A DNA stretch of 64,000 nt, from contig NZ_KE386879.1 of the NCBI RefSeq assembly GCF_000429305.1, forward strand, positions 1 to 64,000. Direction: 5' to 3'. Position 1 is the first letter of the stretch. Every line of letters begins with the position of its first letter. Source of the stretch: Desulfovibrio inopinatus DSM 10711. GTDB lineage: Bacteria; Desulfobacterota; Desulfovibrionia; Desulfovibrionales; Desulfovibrionaceae. The position numbers were made by a program, and so were the translations under genes. The notes below the pieces were generated by a model. It ran no database searches. It was not told the DNA's origin and was given only the letters and a program-made list of their open reading frames with translations. Positions 1 to 8,414 of the stretch are shown here, piece after piece.

Positions 1-106
1 AGATAAGATCTCCCTGAAGACTCCGAGAAGATGACTCGGTTGATAGGCCGCATGTGTACGTGCAGCAATGTACTTAGCAAAGCGGTACTAATAAGTCGTT
101 CGACTT
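1..106 (+). rRNA. 23S ribosomal RNA, 3' end (partial)
   Basis: The sequence matches the conserved 3' terminus of bacterial 23S rRNA. It contains the GGTTGATAGGCCG block, the following GTGTACGTGCAGCAATG hairpin region and the terminal GGTACTAATAAGTCG stretch. The 5' part lies outside the window. The exact 3' end is uncertain by a few bases. Confidence 0.93.
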
Positions 107-159
107 ATTTTCCTTCAAACTATCCTGTTTCTTATTTTACTTATATATCACCAATATTT

Positions 160-275
160 CCTGGTGACCAAGGAGGAGGGGGTACACCCGATCCCATTCC
201 GAACTCGGAAGTTAAGCCCTCCATCGTCGATGATACTGCGGTTATAACCGTGGGAAAGTAGATCGTCGCCAGGAT
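160..275 (+). rRNA. rrf: 5S ribosomal RNA
   Basis: The stretch has the 5S signatures. The 5' strand CCTGGTGACC pairs with the 3' end GTCGCCAGG, and the internal CCGATCCCATTCCGAACTCGG loop region and GTGGGAAAGTAG block are present. It follows the 23S end by about 55 nt, as in a normal rRNA operon. The length of about 116 nt is normal. Confidence 0.93.
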
Positions 276-300
276 CCTTTTCAAATGCCACACACGGCAA

Positions 301-338
301 CACGAAGCCCGAACTTGATGAAAGTTCGGGCTTTCGTG
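301..338 (+). terminator. rRNA operon terminator hairpin
   Basis: CACGAAGCCCGAACTT pairs with AAGTTCGGGCTTTCGTG, giving a 16-bp stem with one bulged T and a short loop. It sits 25 nt behind the 5S gene, as expected for the rRNA terminator. There is no long U tract, but the stem is strong. Confidence 0.7.
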
Positions 339-496
339 CGTTTGGGGACCAAATATTTACGGAAACGGCTGGGGAAGGGGGAGGTGCGTTCAGAAACTTG
401 TCACGCTATACCCCTTCGACTCAGCTATCATTCCGCTTAAATTTCGCATCATATTTCCCATGAGAACTGCTCATGCTGGCTTAACTTCGTGTCCAC

Positions 497-530
497 AACT
501 CTGTAGCAGGATCAACTCTGTAGCAGGATC
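497..530. repeat. 17-bp perfect tandem duplication
   Basis: The 17-bp unit AACTCTGTAGCAGGATC occurs twice head to tail (497-513 and 514-530). It lies exactly at the point where readable DprA-like coding sequence begins, and each copy carries a TAG in that frame. It looks like a duplication scar at the broken 5' end of the gene. Confidence 0.85.
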
Positions 531-994
531 ACTTTGCTGCTTTAGCGCATGGAGGAACAACTACGATTGTTTTGGCTGAGGGAATTCAAAACTTTCGTAT
601 CAAGAAAGAAATCAAAACTGTTTTTAGTGAAAAGCAAGCCGTTATTGTTTCAGAATTTTTCCCAACAAGTCGTTGGTTTGTTTCAAATGCGATGCAAAGA
701 AATCGAACTATCTTAGGGTTATCCAAAGCAATGGTGGTTATTGAAGCCGCTATGAAAGGGGGAACTTATGCTGCAGCTATTGACGCTCTTGAATATCGAG
801 TGCCATTGTTTTTTGCAGACTACAAAAATGAAAATGTATCATCGGAAGGAAACCGTTATTTCCTTTCAAGAGGAGCGAATGCGATAAGGGCAAACAGATA
901 TGGCAAACCAAATATTGACGGAGTCATGCGAGCAGTCAATCGCGTTGAAAAAAATTATAATAATAGCAGCAGTCAGCAGCTTTTACTTATATAA
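524..994 (+). pseudogene. DprA/Smf-like (SLOG-fold) protein remnant, 5'-truncated
   Basis: The longest readable frame runs from 524 behind a TAG; a TTG at 572 could start a 140-residue product. The translation resembles the C-terminal half of the DprA Rossmann domain. It has AALAHGGTTTIVL, then QRNRTILGLSKAMVVIEAAMKGGT, which matches the RNR-I-GLS motif and the VVEA-SG strand of DprA, then SEGNRYFLSRGA. The N-terminal half, including the GSR motif, is missing. The TAG and a tandem duplication mark the break. It is AT-rich compared with the genes from 2.9 kb onward, which suggests acquired DNA. Function is probably lost; a short expressed product cannot be excluded. It could derive from a DprA-related nucleotide-sensing defence protein rather than the housekeeping dprA. 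Confidence 0.6.
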
Positions 995-1023
995 CCAATC
1001 GGAATATTAAGATTGGTCATCCC

Positions 1024-1200
1024 GTGAAAGTTCTTCGAAATGAAGATTTAATGGGATATAATCCCATAATCCCCTAACTATGCTATCATCGCGACTGCAC
1101 CTGACAAGCAATTTAAAGCTGATTTGAAAAATGCTCTTTCTTTACAAAAAATCAGTCTCGTTTTTGTAGCAGAAGCAAATAATATTGAAAAATGTATATT
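1024..1200 (+). pseudogene. Broken unidentified coding fragment
   Basis: A GTG at 1024 opens a 17-residue frame (MKVLRNEDLMGYNPIIP) that stops at a TAA behind a run of four C. One frame over, plausible coding continues from about 1072 to 1200 (NYAIIATAPDKQFKADLKNA, later LVFVAEANNIEKC). A single-base indel in the C run would join them. I do not recognise the family. It follows the DprA remnant by 30 nt, so both may be pieces of one decayed operon. The convergent gene at 1199 marks its end. Confidence 0.35.
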
Positions 1201-2431
1201 AATTCTCGTTGTAAATGAAAGGGTTGTCAGGAGGGGAGCAGTAAAAAGGTTCCCTATTAGGGTCGTTATGGCCTAAAACAGAAAAATATCCACACTGAAT
1301 TCCTATTTGTGTTTGTAGAGCAGCCGCGAGTTGCTTTATCATATTTTCTTGTTGACGTAAGCTTCTCGATTCTGAAAACTCTGGTATATCTACTAAGTAT
1401 CGACCATCGTTGCTGACATACAAGCGTCCAATAGCTTTCATGCTACGAGTGAATGGATGCGTATTGTCGTATAGCCATAACCACGCTTTTCCTTTTTCGC
1501 CACTCTGAGAAGGCGTGGTTCTTGCCAGCTGGCATGCAAGATTATTTAATATATTATTGTTATAGGTCATAGTTGTATTATTCACTGTGAGTCCTGCTAA
1601 AGGATTGATCAGTGCTTGATTTATCGCTGTTGTTAATCCGTTCAAAGATTGAAGAGACTGAATGGAAGGGATACTTGATAAGGACAAAATAAACTTATAC
1701 TTATTCTCTGTTATGAGACCACGATCGATGAGCGTAAGCAAGTCAGAACGTATATATTGGGCTTCCTGACTATCATTAACAACAATGCCCATTCCGCATA
1801 AATCAATTGTTGACAGAGTTAACGCAGGCATTTCTTCGAAAGAAACAATCTCATCATTATTGTTTTTTTGGACATTATGATGACAACCCCACCGCCATTC
1901 ACGTTCATGAGTCCAATCTATGGTCCTTAGAGGTGAAGGATTATAAGTCACAAATCTATATTGTTCTTCGAGAGGTAAGCAATTTAAATCTATGATTCTT
2001 GCTCCAGTTTGCGGATCAGTAGAAGCAGAATATTTTTGACTTAATCCATATATAACAGGGAGTGCTCCATATTGTGCCAATTGAGTTTTATCTATTAATA
2101 TAGCATAACTACTGATATGTTCTCCTCTTTTTTTTCGCAGTTCTGCTGCTTCAAAAAAAGCAGCTATAGGCATATCTGTAAAGCAAACTGCGGGTTTTAA
2201 TCCGTATATAGTTCTTACGCCACCTCTGTAAGACCAGGTAGCCCATATCCTTTGCTGCCGTATTGCACATCTTAATAGAAAAAAAGCTTGTAAAGGGGAG
2301 TTGTCGTACTCAAAAATGTTATTCCAACCGATGTGTTCAGGTATATCAATACTAGCATCTGAATCAAGGTCAACATCTCTAAAAAAATGAATTAGCCAAT
2401 TTGATAAATCATAGCGTATATTGTTGTGCAA
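1199..2431 (-). CDS. Uncharacterised 410-residue protein with CFTD and HEREWR motifs
   Basis: The likely start is TTG at 2431, because a GAGGG Shine-Dalgarno sits about 9 nt upstream and no ATG is better placed. The N-terminal half has CFTDMPIAAFFEA near residues 82-95 and HEREWRW near 175-181. From memory, a CFT(E/D) plus H/W-ERE-W-R motif pair recurs in AbiGi/DUF2971/DUF4427-like proteins found in defence and toxin loci. The assignment is by motif only. The C-terminal half (about 260-410) shows no recognisable domain. The gene is AT-rich, stands alone on its strand and is next to decayed genes, so horizontal acquisition is likely. A role in phage defence is inference. Confidence 0.55.
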   Translation of the reverse strand: MHNNIRYDLSNWLIHFFRDVDLDSDASIDIPEHIGWNNIFEYDNSPLQAFFLLRCAIRQQRIWATWSYRGGVRTIYGLKPAVCFTDMPIAAFFEAAELRKKRGEHISSYAILIDKTQLAQYGALPVIYGLSQKYSASTDPQTGARIIDLNCLPLEEQYRFVTYNPSPLRTIDWTHEREWRWGCHHNVQKNNNDEIVSFEEMPALTLSTIDLCGMGIVVNDSQEAQYIRSDLLTLIDRGLITENKYKFILSLSSIPSIQSLQSLNGLTTAINQALINPLAGLTVNNTTMTYNNNILNNLACQLARTTPSQSGEKGKAWLWLYDNTHPFTRSMKAIGRLYVSNDGRYLVDIPEFSESRSLRQQENMIKQLAAALQTQIGIQCGYFSVLGHNDPNREPFYCSPPDNPFIYNEN

Positions 2432-2877
2432 TTTTGTTATCCCTCTTTAATGAGTAAAGACATACTAAAAACATTATCGCTTATTGTACATTAAATGATG
2501 CACTGAAAGTTTAATCTTATTTGTATTTGAGTATAAAAATGATTTGTGTTTTTACTACAGAGTGGTAGACGCAAGGTCAAGGTGTTCACCTCATAATGGA
2601 ATAGAATGAGCAGATATAAAATATCACAAAAAATCACAATCAAAAACGCAGCATCCTGCACTTCAAGTTCACATACAAAAATCACATACAAACTCAACAA
2701 TTCCCACAACTCCCTCAACTCAAACCATCAAGTTCAAATAACTCAATCCCCTCAATACAATCTCACAAAACAAAAACAGAGCAACATCGACACTCCCTCT
2801 CCATCATAAATCGCCATCCCCCAAAGTGGGGAATAAGTGGGGACTTCGCCTGGAAATTCTCACATTTGTGGGGTTTT
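2432..2877. other. Intergenic region with G-depleted low-complexity block
   Basis: No gene is supported here. 2641-2820 holds only about 9 G in 180 plus-strand bases and is built of short CAA, CTCAA and ACATACAAA-like units (ACATACAAA at 2671 and 2684). The reverse strand is therefore a G/T-rich tract. The part next to 2431 should hold the promoter of the minus-strand gene. CCCCAAAGTGGGG near 2819 is a small hairpin. Confidence 0.6.
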
Positions 2878-3501
2878 TCATGATTTTCTTGGAATTATAA
2901 CAGCCCAGGATAACAGGGTATTTATAATTTTGGAGAGGGGTAGCCCGACGACGTTGGTGTAGGAGCCGGTGATTTTTTTTACCATGAAGGCTCCTTGGCC
3001 TTGGATGGCGTAGGCGCCGGCTTTGTCCATGGGTTCTTTGGTTTGGATATATGCGTGTATAATGGCGTCGCTGAGTTCGGTGAACCAGACTTTTGTTGTT
3101 ATGGCGAAGGATGAAATTTCTTTTCTTTGCGGGGCAATGAGGGTGCAGCCGGTTGTGACGGCGTGTTGTTTGCCAGAGAGAAGGCGGAGCATACGATGAG
3201 CGTCGTGTTCGTCTTTGGGCTTGCCTAAGATGTTATTGTCTATGGCAACAACGCTGTCGGCGGCGATAATGCAGGCTTCGGGGTGTGCTTGGGCAACGTC
3301 ATTCGCTTTGCCTGTCGCCATACGGCTGGCGTACGCTTCGGGAGACTCGTCGGGTTCCGGAGCTGGCTCTTCGAATGATGAGGGAACGATCGTGAAGTCC
3401 AAGCCGACAGAGGTAAGGAAGTCACGCCGGCGCGGTGAACCGGAAGCCAGAACAATGGGAGAGATATTACAGAATGGACCCGGTATAATATTGGTAGGCA
3501 T
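2878..3501 (-). CDS. maf: Maf family nucleotide pyrophosphatase
   Basis: Maf/YhdE proteins hydrolyse non-canonical or excess nucleoside triphosphates to monophosphates and have been linked to division arrest. The 207-residue length is typical. The N-terminal LASGSPRRRDFL motif (residues 17-28), IIAADSVV with the catalytic-site Asp, and GKPKDEHDAHRMLRLLSGK are hallmark Maf segments. GAYAIQGQGAFMVKKITGSYTNVVGLP near the C-terminus completes the fold. The ATG start at 3501 leaves a usual-length N-terminus. It is transcribed away from lpdA, with 158 nt and a hairpin between them, so it probably has its own promoter. Confidence 0.93.
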   Translation of the reverse strand: MPTNIIPGPFCNISPIVLASGSPRRRDFLTSVGLDFTIVPSSFEEPAPEPDESPEAYASRMATGKANDVAQAHPEACIIAADSVVAIDNNILGKPKDEHDAHRMLRLLSGKQHAVTTGCTLIAPQRKEISSFAITTKVWFTELSDAIIHAYIQTKEPMDKAGAYAIQGQGAFMVKKITGSYTNVVGLPLSKIINTLLSWAVIIPRKS

Positions 3502-3555
3502 GGGGTATCAGTCCTGATAATGCAATGCTTGAGCTGTTATATATTGGTTGACTAA

Positions 3556-3594
3556 ACCGGCACGATAACGCTGTCTGTATCGTCTCGTGCCGGT
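3556..3594 (-). terminator. Terminator-like hairpin behind lpdA
   Basis: ACCGGCACGA (3556) and TCGTGCCGGT (3585) form a 10-bp stem. On the minus strand it is followed by TTTAG, and it lies about 65 nt past the lpdA stop. The short T run makes it a weak intrinsic terminator. Confidence 0.45.
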
Positions 3595-3659
3595 GCTCTG
3601 TTTCACACACAAGACCAGATGTTTAAGCATTTACTGGTCTCATGATGCTTGATTCGTTT

Positions 3660-5030
3660 TTATGCGTCTTTCCTTGGAGCTAACAGCGCGTCCTTCAGTG
3701 CTTCATCGAGTGTCGGATGAGGGAAGATAAAATGTCGTACGTCTTCTCTGGTCCATCCCTGATTGCACATGATCGTTGCCGTCGTGGTCAGCTGGGACAC
3801 CCCGTGGCCAACCGCAGTGACTCCAGCAACTCGATCTTCGTTCCAGATGACTTTGACAAATCCACCCGTGGTTGCATGACCTTGGGCAATGGGATTTGCA
3901 ATCAACGGCGATTGAGAAATCTGTGGGGAAAGTCCTTGGGCTTGCAATTCCGCTACCGTCCGACCTGTACTCATGGTTTCCGGAGAACCGTAGACAATTG
4001 AAGGGTAGGGGCCAAACGTATACGGATTCGATGCATGACCGCAGGCGTGGTCAACGGCGTATTCGGCCTGATGCGCAGCAGCGTGAGCAAGCAACATGCG
4101 TCCGTTGACATCTCCGGTGGCATAAATATGCGGGGCTGCCTGGAGATGGTCGTCAACCTGGATGAATCCTTTCTGATCAAGCGAAAGAGTCGTTTCGCTC
4201 ACGTCAACACTCTCGGTGTTCGGGGTGCGTCCCAACGCAAGAAGTATTTTTTCTGCTGTGTGCTTTGTGCCGTCTGACATCGTGAGCACGGCTTGTCCGT
4301 CACACGCGCATACGGATTCGATGCATGCGTTTGTATGGAGACCATAACCGGCTCGTTTGAGGATCTGCGCAAGGCTCGCCGAAATGTTCGGGTCCCCAGC
4401 AGGTACAATCCGCGGTGCTGCCTCAAAAATATCGACTTTCGTACCAAGACGATGAAAAAAATGGGCAAATTCAATGCCAATGGCACCTGCCCCAACAATG
4501 ATGATAGACGAAGGAATTTCGGGAATATCGAATACACTGCTGGAATCGTGAATCACTTCGTGATCGGGAGCAAGACCTGGATAAACCGCTGAGCGCGATC
4601 CTAAAGCGAGAATGCAGTCTTGAAAAGACAGGATCGTGTCGTTCACGTGGACGGTCTTTTCTGTGATCGCGGTCACGTCCCCTTGTATCAACTCAATTCC
4701 TGCCGCATCAAGTTGTTTAACCATGGCCTTACGTGTGGCTGTGATAAGGCGGTCTTTTTTGGTACGGAGTGCGGCAAAATCGAGTTGAATTGTCCCGCTG
4801 GCAATTTTAGCTTTTGCCTGACCAGCCAGTTCGTCTTGAGCACATGTTGCCGCAAGATACAGTTTCGTAGGAATGCACCCCCAATTGAGGCACGTACCGC
4901 CAAGGTGTTCACGTTCAATCAACGTCACGCTCCGGCCTTTGGACGCTGCCAAACGTGCAGCATCGTATCCGGCTGGTCCACCTCCAACGATAATGAGGTC
5001 ACATTTCCTGGTAGCGGTCAAAGAAGTCAT
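3660..5030 (-). CDS. lpdA: Dihydrolipoyl dehydrogenase (E3 / glycine cleavage L-protein)
   Basis: This FAD enzyme reoxidises dihydrolipoamide on GcvH with NAD+. It shows the N-terminal FAD fingerprint GGGPAGYDAA, the redox disulfide in GGTCLNWGCIPTK, an NAD-binding GAGAIGIEFAHFF, the second FAD site YATGDVNG, and the C-terminal catalytic base motif FPHPTLDEAL. I place the start at the ATG at 5030, since GGAG lies 9 nt upstream. An ATG five codons earlier (5045) overlaps that ribosome-binding site and is less likely. It lies downstream of gcvPB on the same strand with 206 nt and a strong palindrome between them, so expression may be partly uncoupled from the gcv genes. Its place in the cluster points to glycine cleavage, but it may also serve 2-oxoacid dehydrogenases. 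Confidence 0.93.
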   Translation of the reverse strand: MTSLTATRKCDLIIVGGGPAGYDAARLAASKGRSVTLIEREHLGGTCLNWGCIPTKLYLAATCAQDELAGQAKAKIASGTIQLDFAALRTKKDRLITATRKAMVKQLDAAGIELIQGDVTAITEKTVHVNDTILSFQDCILALGSRSAVYPGLAPDHEVIHDSSSVFDIPEIPSSIIIVGAGAIGIEFAHFFHRLGTKVDIFEAAPRIVPAGDPNISASLAQILKRAGYGLHTNACIESVCACDGQAVLTMSDGTKHTAEKILLALGRTPNTESVDVSETTLSLDQKGFIQVDDHLQAAPHIYATGDVNGRMLLAHAAAHQAEYAVDHACGHASNPYTFGPYPSIVYGSPETMSTGRTVAELQAQGLSPQISQSPLIANPIAQGHATTGGFVKVIWNEDRVAGVTAVGHGVSQLTTTATIMCNQGWTREDVRHFIFPHPTLDEALKDALLAPRKDA

Positions 5031-5177
5031 GGCGTTTATCTCCATGGGGTTTGCTCTGTCGTGTGAAAATCACAGTTGTGGACTTAATAACAAATGAAAG
5101 ATGCGCGTTCGTGTCGCGTGATCCTCTTTGGAGAACGTTTTCGGCAAAGCGTTGAGGGGGCGCAGTGAAGAAGAAAT

Positions 5178-5213
5178 ACGGAAGAAACTTCTTTTAAAAG
5201 AAGTTTCTTCCGT
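5178..5213 (-). terminator. 36-bp perfect palindrome between gcvPB and lpdA
   Basis: ACGGAAGAAACTTCTTTT and its exact reverse complement abut with no spacer. Read on the minus strand, the hairpin is followed by ATTTCTTCTTC, so it can end or attenuate transcription coming out of gcvPB before lpdA. It starts about 40 nt past the gcvPB stop. Confidence 0.7.
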
Positions 5214-5251
5214 TTCATCTCAGGGAACTCCAAACGTGGAGTTAATTATAA

Positions 5252-6697
5252 CTACCCAAGATCGTGCGTGATTTCCATAGCACGGGCGGCTTTGGTTTCG
5301 TCAAGTCGCTTGACCGGCATGGTATGCGGTGCGTGGGTTATGGATTCGGGATCGGTTTTGGCGGTTTCAATGATCGCTTTCAGATCCGCGATGAATTCAT
5401 CAAGCGTTTCTTTGTTCTCCGTTTCGGTCGGCTCGAACATCATGGCTTCTTTGACAATCAACGGGAAATAAATCGTTGGAGCGTGGTAGCCTTTGTCGAG
5501 CAGGGCTTTGGCAAGGTCGAGTGCGCGGATATGCTCGGCCACATCGTGCGCTGAAGCGACGAATTCGTGCATACAAACCCTGTTGTAGGGAATTTCAAGC
5601 ACGTCTTCGAGTTGTTTCCGCATGTAGTTGGCCGCAAGAACCGCATTTTCGGACACACGGATGAGTCCTTCTTTGCCGAGTCGCAGGATGTACGCATACG
5701 CTTTGAGAACAACGCCGAAGTTGCCGTAGAACGGTGCAACATACCCAATGGATTTGGGGTAATCATACTTGAGTTGGTACCGGCCATAGACATCGACAAC
5801 GACACGAGAAACGGGCAGATACGGTCTGAGTTTTTCGCAAACACCAACAGGACCGGAGCCAGGGCCACCGCCACCATGCGGGGTGGCGAATGTTTTGTGC
5901 AAATTGAGGTGGACAACGTCGAATCCGGCATCACCAACACGGAGTTTGCCCAAAATAGCATTCAGGTTGGCTCCATCATAGTAGAGGAGAGCATCAACGT
6001 CATGTACCATCTTGACGATTTCGGGGAGATGCTTTTCGTACAAGCCCAACGTGTTCGGACATGTCATCATGAGCCCGGCGACATCGTCATCAATAACGGC
6101 CTTCAGTGCCTCGGGGTCAACGATACCGTTTTTGGACTCAATACTGATAACCTCAAAACCGGCAATGGAGGCTGAAGCGGGGTTGGTTCCGTGTGCCGAG
6201 TCCGGACAAATGATTTTGGTTTTCTTGTTGCCCTTGTCTGCATGATACGCAGCCATAATGAGGGCACCAGTCAGTTCGCCGTGCGCTCCAGCCATCGGGT
6301 GCAAGGTATATTCCGCCATGCCCGTGATTTCGCTGAGAAGCCTTTCGGTCTCGTACATGACCGCAAGAGCTCCTTGCGTCATTTCACTGGCCCAGGGAAG
6401 TTGAGGAACGACCGGATGGAGTCGGGCAAAACCTGGGAGTGCCGCAACTTGTTCCGTGAACTTGGGATTGTACTTCATGGTGCACGATCCCAAAGGATAG
6501 AAGTTGCCGTCTACACCAAAATTGCGCTTGGACAACAACGTGAAGTGTCGAACGACATCGAGTTCGCCAAGCGAAGGCAAGTCAGCCGGCTTGGAGCGAA
6601 GGAGGTGTTCAGGTAAAAAGTCGGAAGCCTCGGAGGACGGTTTTTCCGGCCAAACGCCTTCGCGTCCGGGAGAAGATTGTTCAAATACTGTTTTCAT
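5252..6697 (-). CDS. gcvPB: Glycine dehydrogenase (decarboxylating) subunit 2
   Basis: This is the PLP-binding half of a two-subunit P-protein, which decarboxylates glycine and passes the aminomethyl group to lipoyl-GcvH. The 481-residue length fits subunit 2. The PLP lysine lies in HLNLHKTFATPHGGGGPGSG. YPLGSCTMKYNPK near residue 70 and GAHGELTGALIM are conserved in the family. The start codon overlaps the gcvPA stop by 4 nt, so the two subunits are translationally coupled. Glycine oxidation feeds methylene-tetrahydrofolate and NADH to C1 metabolism. Confidence 0.96.
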   Translation of the reverse strand: MKTVFEQSSPGREGVWPEKPSSEASDFLPEHLLRSKPADLPSLGELDVVRHFTLLSKRNFGVDGNFYPLGSCTMKYNPKFTEQVAALPGFARLHPVVPQLPWASEMTQGALAVMYETERLLSEITGMAEYTLHPMAGAHGELTGALIMAAYHADKGNKKTKIICPDSAHGTNPASASIAGFEVISIESKNGIVDPEALKAVIDDDVAGLMMTCPNTLGLYEKHLPEIVKMVHDVDALLYYDGANLNAILGKLRVGDAGFDVVHLNLHKTFATPHGGGGPGSGPVGVCEKLRPYLPVSRVVVDVYGRYQLKYDYPKSIGYVAPFYGNFGVVLKAYAYILRLGKEGLIRVSENAVLAANYMRKQLEDVLEIPYNRVCMHEFVASAHDVAEHIRALDLAKALLDKGYHAPTIYFPLIVKEAMMFEPTETENKETLDEFIADLKAIIETAKTDPESITHAPHTMPVKRLDETKAARAMEITHDLG

Positions 6698-8025
6698 GCC
6701 AGGCCTCCGATAAGTTCAACCATCTCGTCAATTTCTGCGCGAGTATGTTTTTCCGTACAGCAGACCAGCAGCCCGTTTTCAAGGCCCTTATAGTATCGTC
6801 CTGTAGGGAAGCCGGGAATAATGCCGCGACTCATGAGGCTCACGCAGATTTCCCGACCGCGGCCTGGGAAAAGCACAGTAAATTCATTGCCGAAAGGAGC
6901 ATCGTTGAGCAAACGAACGCCTTCGAGTTCCATCAACTGCGCTGCGGCATATTGGGCATTTTCCATGGATAACAATGCCTGGCGGCGAAGGCCTTCATCG
7001 CCGAGAAGGCAGAGGTGAACCAATGTTTGCAAGGCGCACAACGCTTGGTTGGAACAAATATTCGACGTGGCCTTTTGGCGTCGAATATGTTGTTCACGCG
7101 CTTGCAGGGTGAGAACATACCCGGTCTTTCCGTCAACATCGGTCGTCCGGCCGGCAATACGGCCAGGCATTTGGCGAACAAGCTTTTTGGTGCAGGTCAT
7201 AATGCCAAGATACGGTCCACCAAAGGATAATGGCAGCCCAAGGCTTTGCCCCTCAGCCACGCAGATGTCAGCGCCCATTGCTCCCGGCGTTTTTATGACC
7301 GATTGGAGAACGGGATAACCAGACATCACGGACAATGCGCCCAGCGCCTTGGCTGCATTGAAAAGCTCCGTAAAGTCCTGCACACAACCAAAGAAGTTGG
7401 GATTTTGGACGACAACGCATGCTGTTTTGTCATCAATCGCGTCAACCAAGCCTTCGAAATTCGTTCGTCCCTGAACATGCGGTACGGTGACAAGCTCAAG
7501 TTTAAGATTCTTGGTGTAGGTGCTGATAACTATTCGGTAAATTGGGTTAACGGCCTCGCTAATGACGACTTTACGGCGCTTTGTTGCACGAACAGCCATC
7601 ATAATGGCTTCGTAGAGCGCCGTTCCGCCATCGTATACTCCGGCGTTGGAACATTCCATTTCAAACAGACGGGTTATGGCTGTTTGATATTCGAAAATCG
7701 CCTGGAGTGTGCCCTGTGACGATTCGGGCTGGTAGGGAGTATACGCCGTGTAAAATTCGCCTCGACTAATGAGCGCGGAGGCTGCGGCAGGACTGTCATG
7801 GTCATAGAAACCGGCTCCGAGGAAGCTGACCATGTCGATGTCATTGGCTGCAGCCAAGTTTTCCATGTGCCGCAAAACCGCCATTTCGGTCATACCGTGA
7901 GGCACATCAAAACTTTTGGGACGCATGTCTTCAGGAATTTCTGCGAACAATTCTTCAATAGAAGAGACGCCGACGGCGTTGAGCATTTCCCGAATTTCTG
8001 AGTCGGTATGGGGAATATAGGGCAT
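6694..8025 (-). CDS. gcvPA: Glycine dehydrogenase (decarboxylating) subunit 1
   Basis: This is the N-terminal half homologue of the P-protein, which pairs with GcvPB into the active heterotetramer. At 443 residues it is the usual length. Recognisable segments are the N-terminal YIPHTDSEIREMLNAVGV, GAGFYDHDSPAA, YTPYQPESSQGTLQAIFEYQ and the C-terminal GRYYKGLENGLLVCCTEKHT. It has no PLP lysine, as expected for subunit 1. It lies 11 nt downstream of gcvH and overlaps gcvPB by 4 nt, forming one gcvH-gcvPA-gcvPB operon. Confidence 0.96.
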   Translation of the reverse strand: MPYIPHTDSEIREMLNAVGVSSIEELFAEIPEDMRPKSFDVPHGMTEMAVLRHMENLAAANDIDMVSFLGAGFYDHDSPAAASALISRGEFYTAYTPYQPESSQGTLQAIFEYQTAITRLFEMECSNAGVYDGGTALYEAIMMAVRATKRRKVVISEAVNPIYRIVISTYTKNLKLELVTVPHVQGRTNFEGLVDAIDDKTACVVVQNPNFFGCVQDFTELFNAAKALGALSVMSGYPVLQSVIKTPGAMGADICVAEGQSLGLPLSFGGPYLGIMTCTKKLVRQMPGRIAGRTTDVDGKTGYVLTLQAREQHIRRQKATSNICSNQALCALQTLVHLCLLGDEGLRRQALLSMENAQYAAAQLMELEGVRLLNDAPFGNEFTVLFPGRGREICVSLMSRGIIPGFPTGRYYKGLENGLLVCCTEKHTRAEIDEMVELIGGLA

Positions 8026-8036
8026 GCAGTCTATCC

Positions 8037-8414
8037 TTAGTGCTCGGATTCAATATAATCGGCGTATTCCTCAGGAGACAACATCCCTTCAGGATCTTCA
8101 CTGCATCGAATTTTAATAATCCAACCCTCTCCATAGGGATCATCGTTGAGCAGTTCGGGAGCATCGTCGAGCTGAGCATTCACTTCAATAATTTCTCCCG
8201 TGACCGGACTATACAATTCACTGGCTGCCTTGACGGATTCGACCGATCCCATTTCTTCTCCAGCCGTAATCGTGTCACCAACATTCGGTAATTCAACGAA
8301 CGTGATATCACCAAGTTGTTCCTGGGCGAAATGGGTGATGCCGACAACGGCAATATCGTCTTCCTGGCGGAGCCATTCATGGGTCTTGGTGTACAATAAA
8401 TCATTTGAGATCAT
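8037..8414 (-). CDS. gcvH: Glycine cleavage system H protein
   Basis: GcvH is the lipoyl-carrying shuttle of glycine cleavage. The 125-residue protein has the lipoyl lysine in [19 protein letters not shown] and the typical [29 protein letters not shown] opening strands. The C-terminus (GEGWIIKI) is normal. It is the first gene of the minus-strand gcv operon, so the promoter should lie in 8415-8739. I saw no gcvT next to it; the T-protein must be encoded elsewhere if the pathway is complete. Confidence 0.95.
   Translation of the reverse strand: MISNDLLYTKTHEWLRQEDDIAVVGITHFAQEQLGDITFVELPNVGDTITAGEEMGSVESVKAASELYSPVTGEIIEVNAQLDDAPELLNDDPYGEGWIIKIRCSEDPEGMLSPEEYADYIESEH

Noticed and set aside
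2555-2610. tRNA-Leu-like fragment (GTGGTAGACGCAAGGTC)
   Set aside because: Only the D-arm-like words match. No acceptor stem, anticodon arm or T-arm can be folded.
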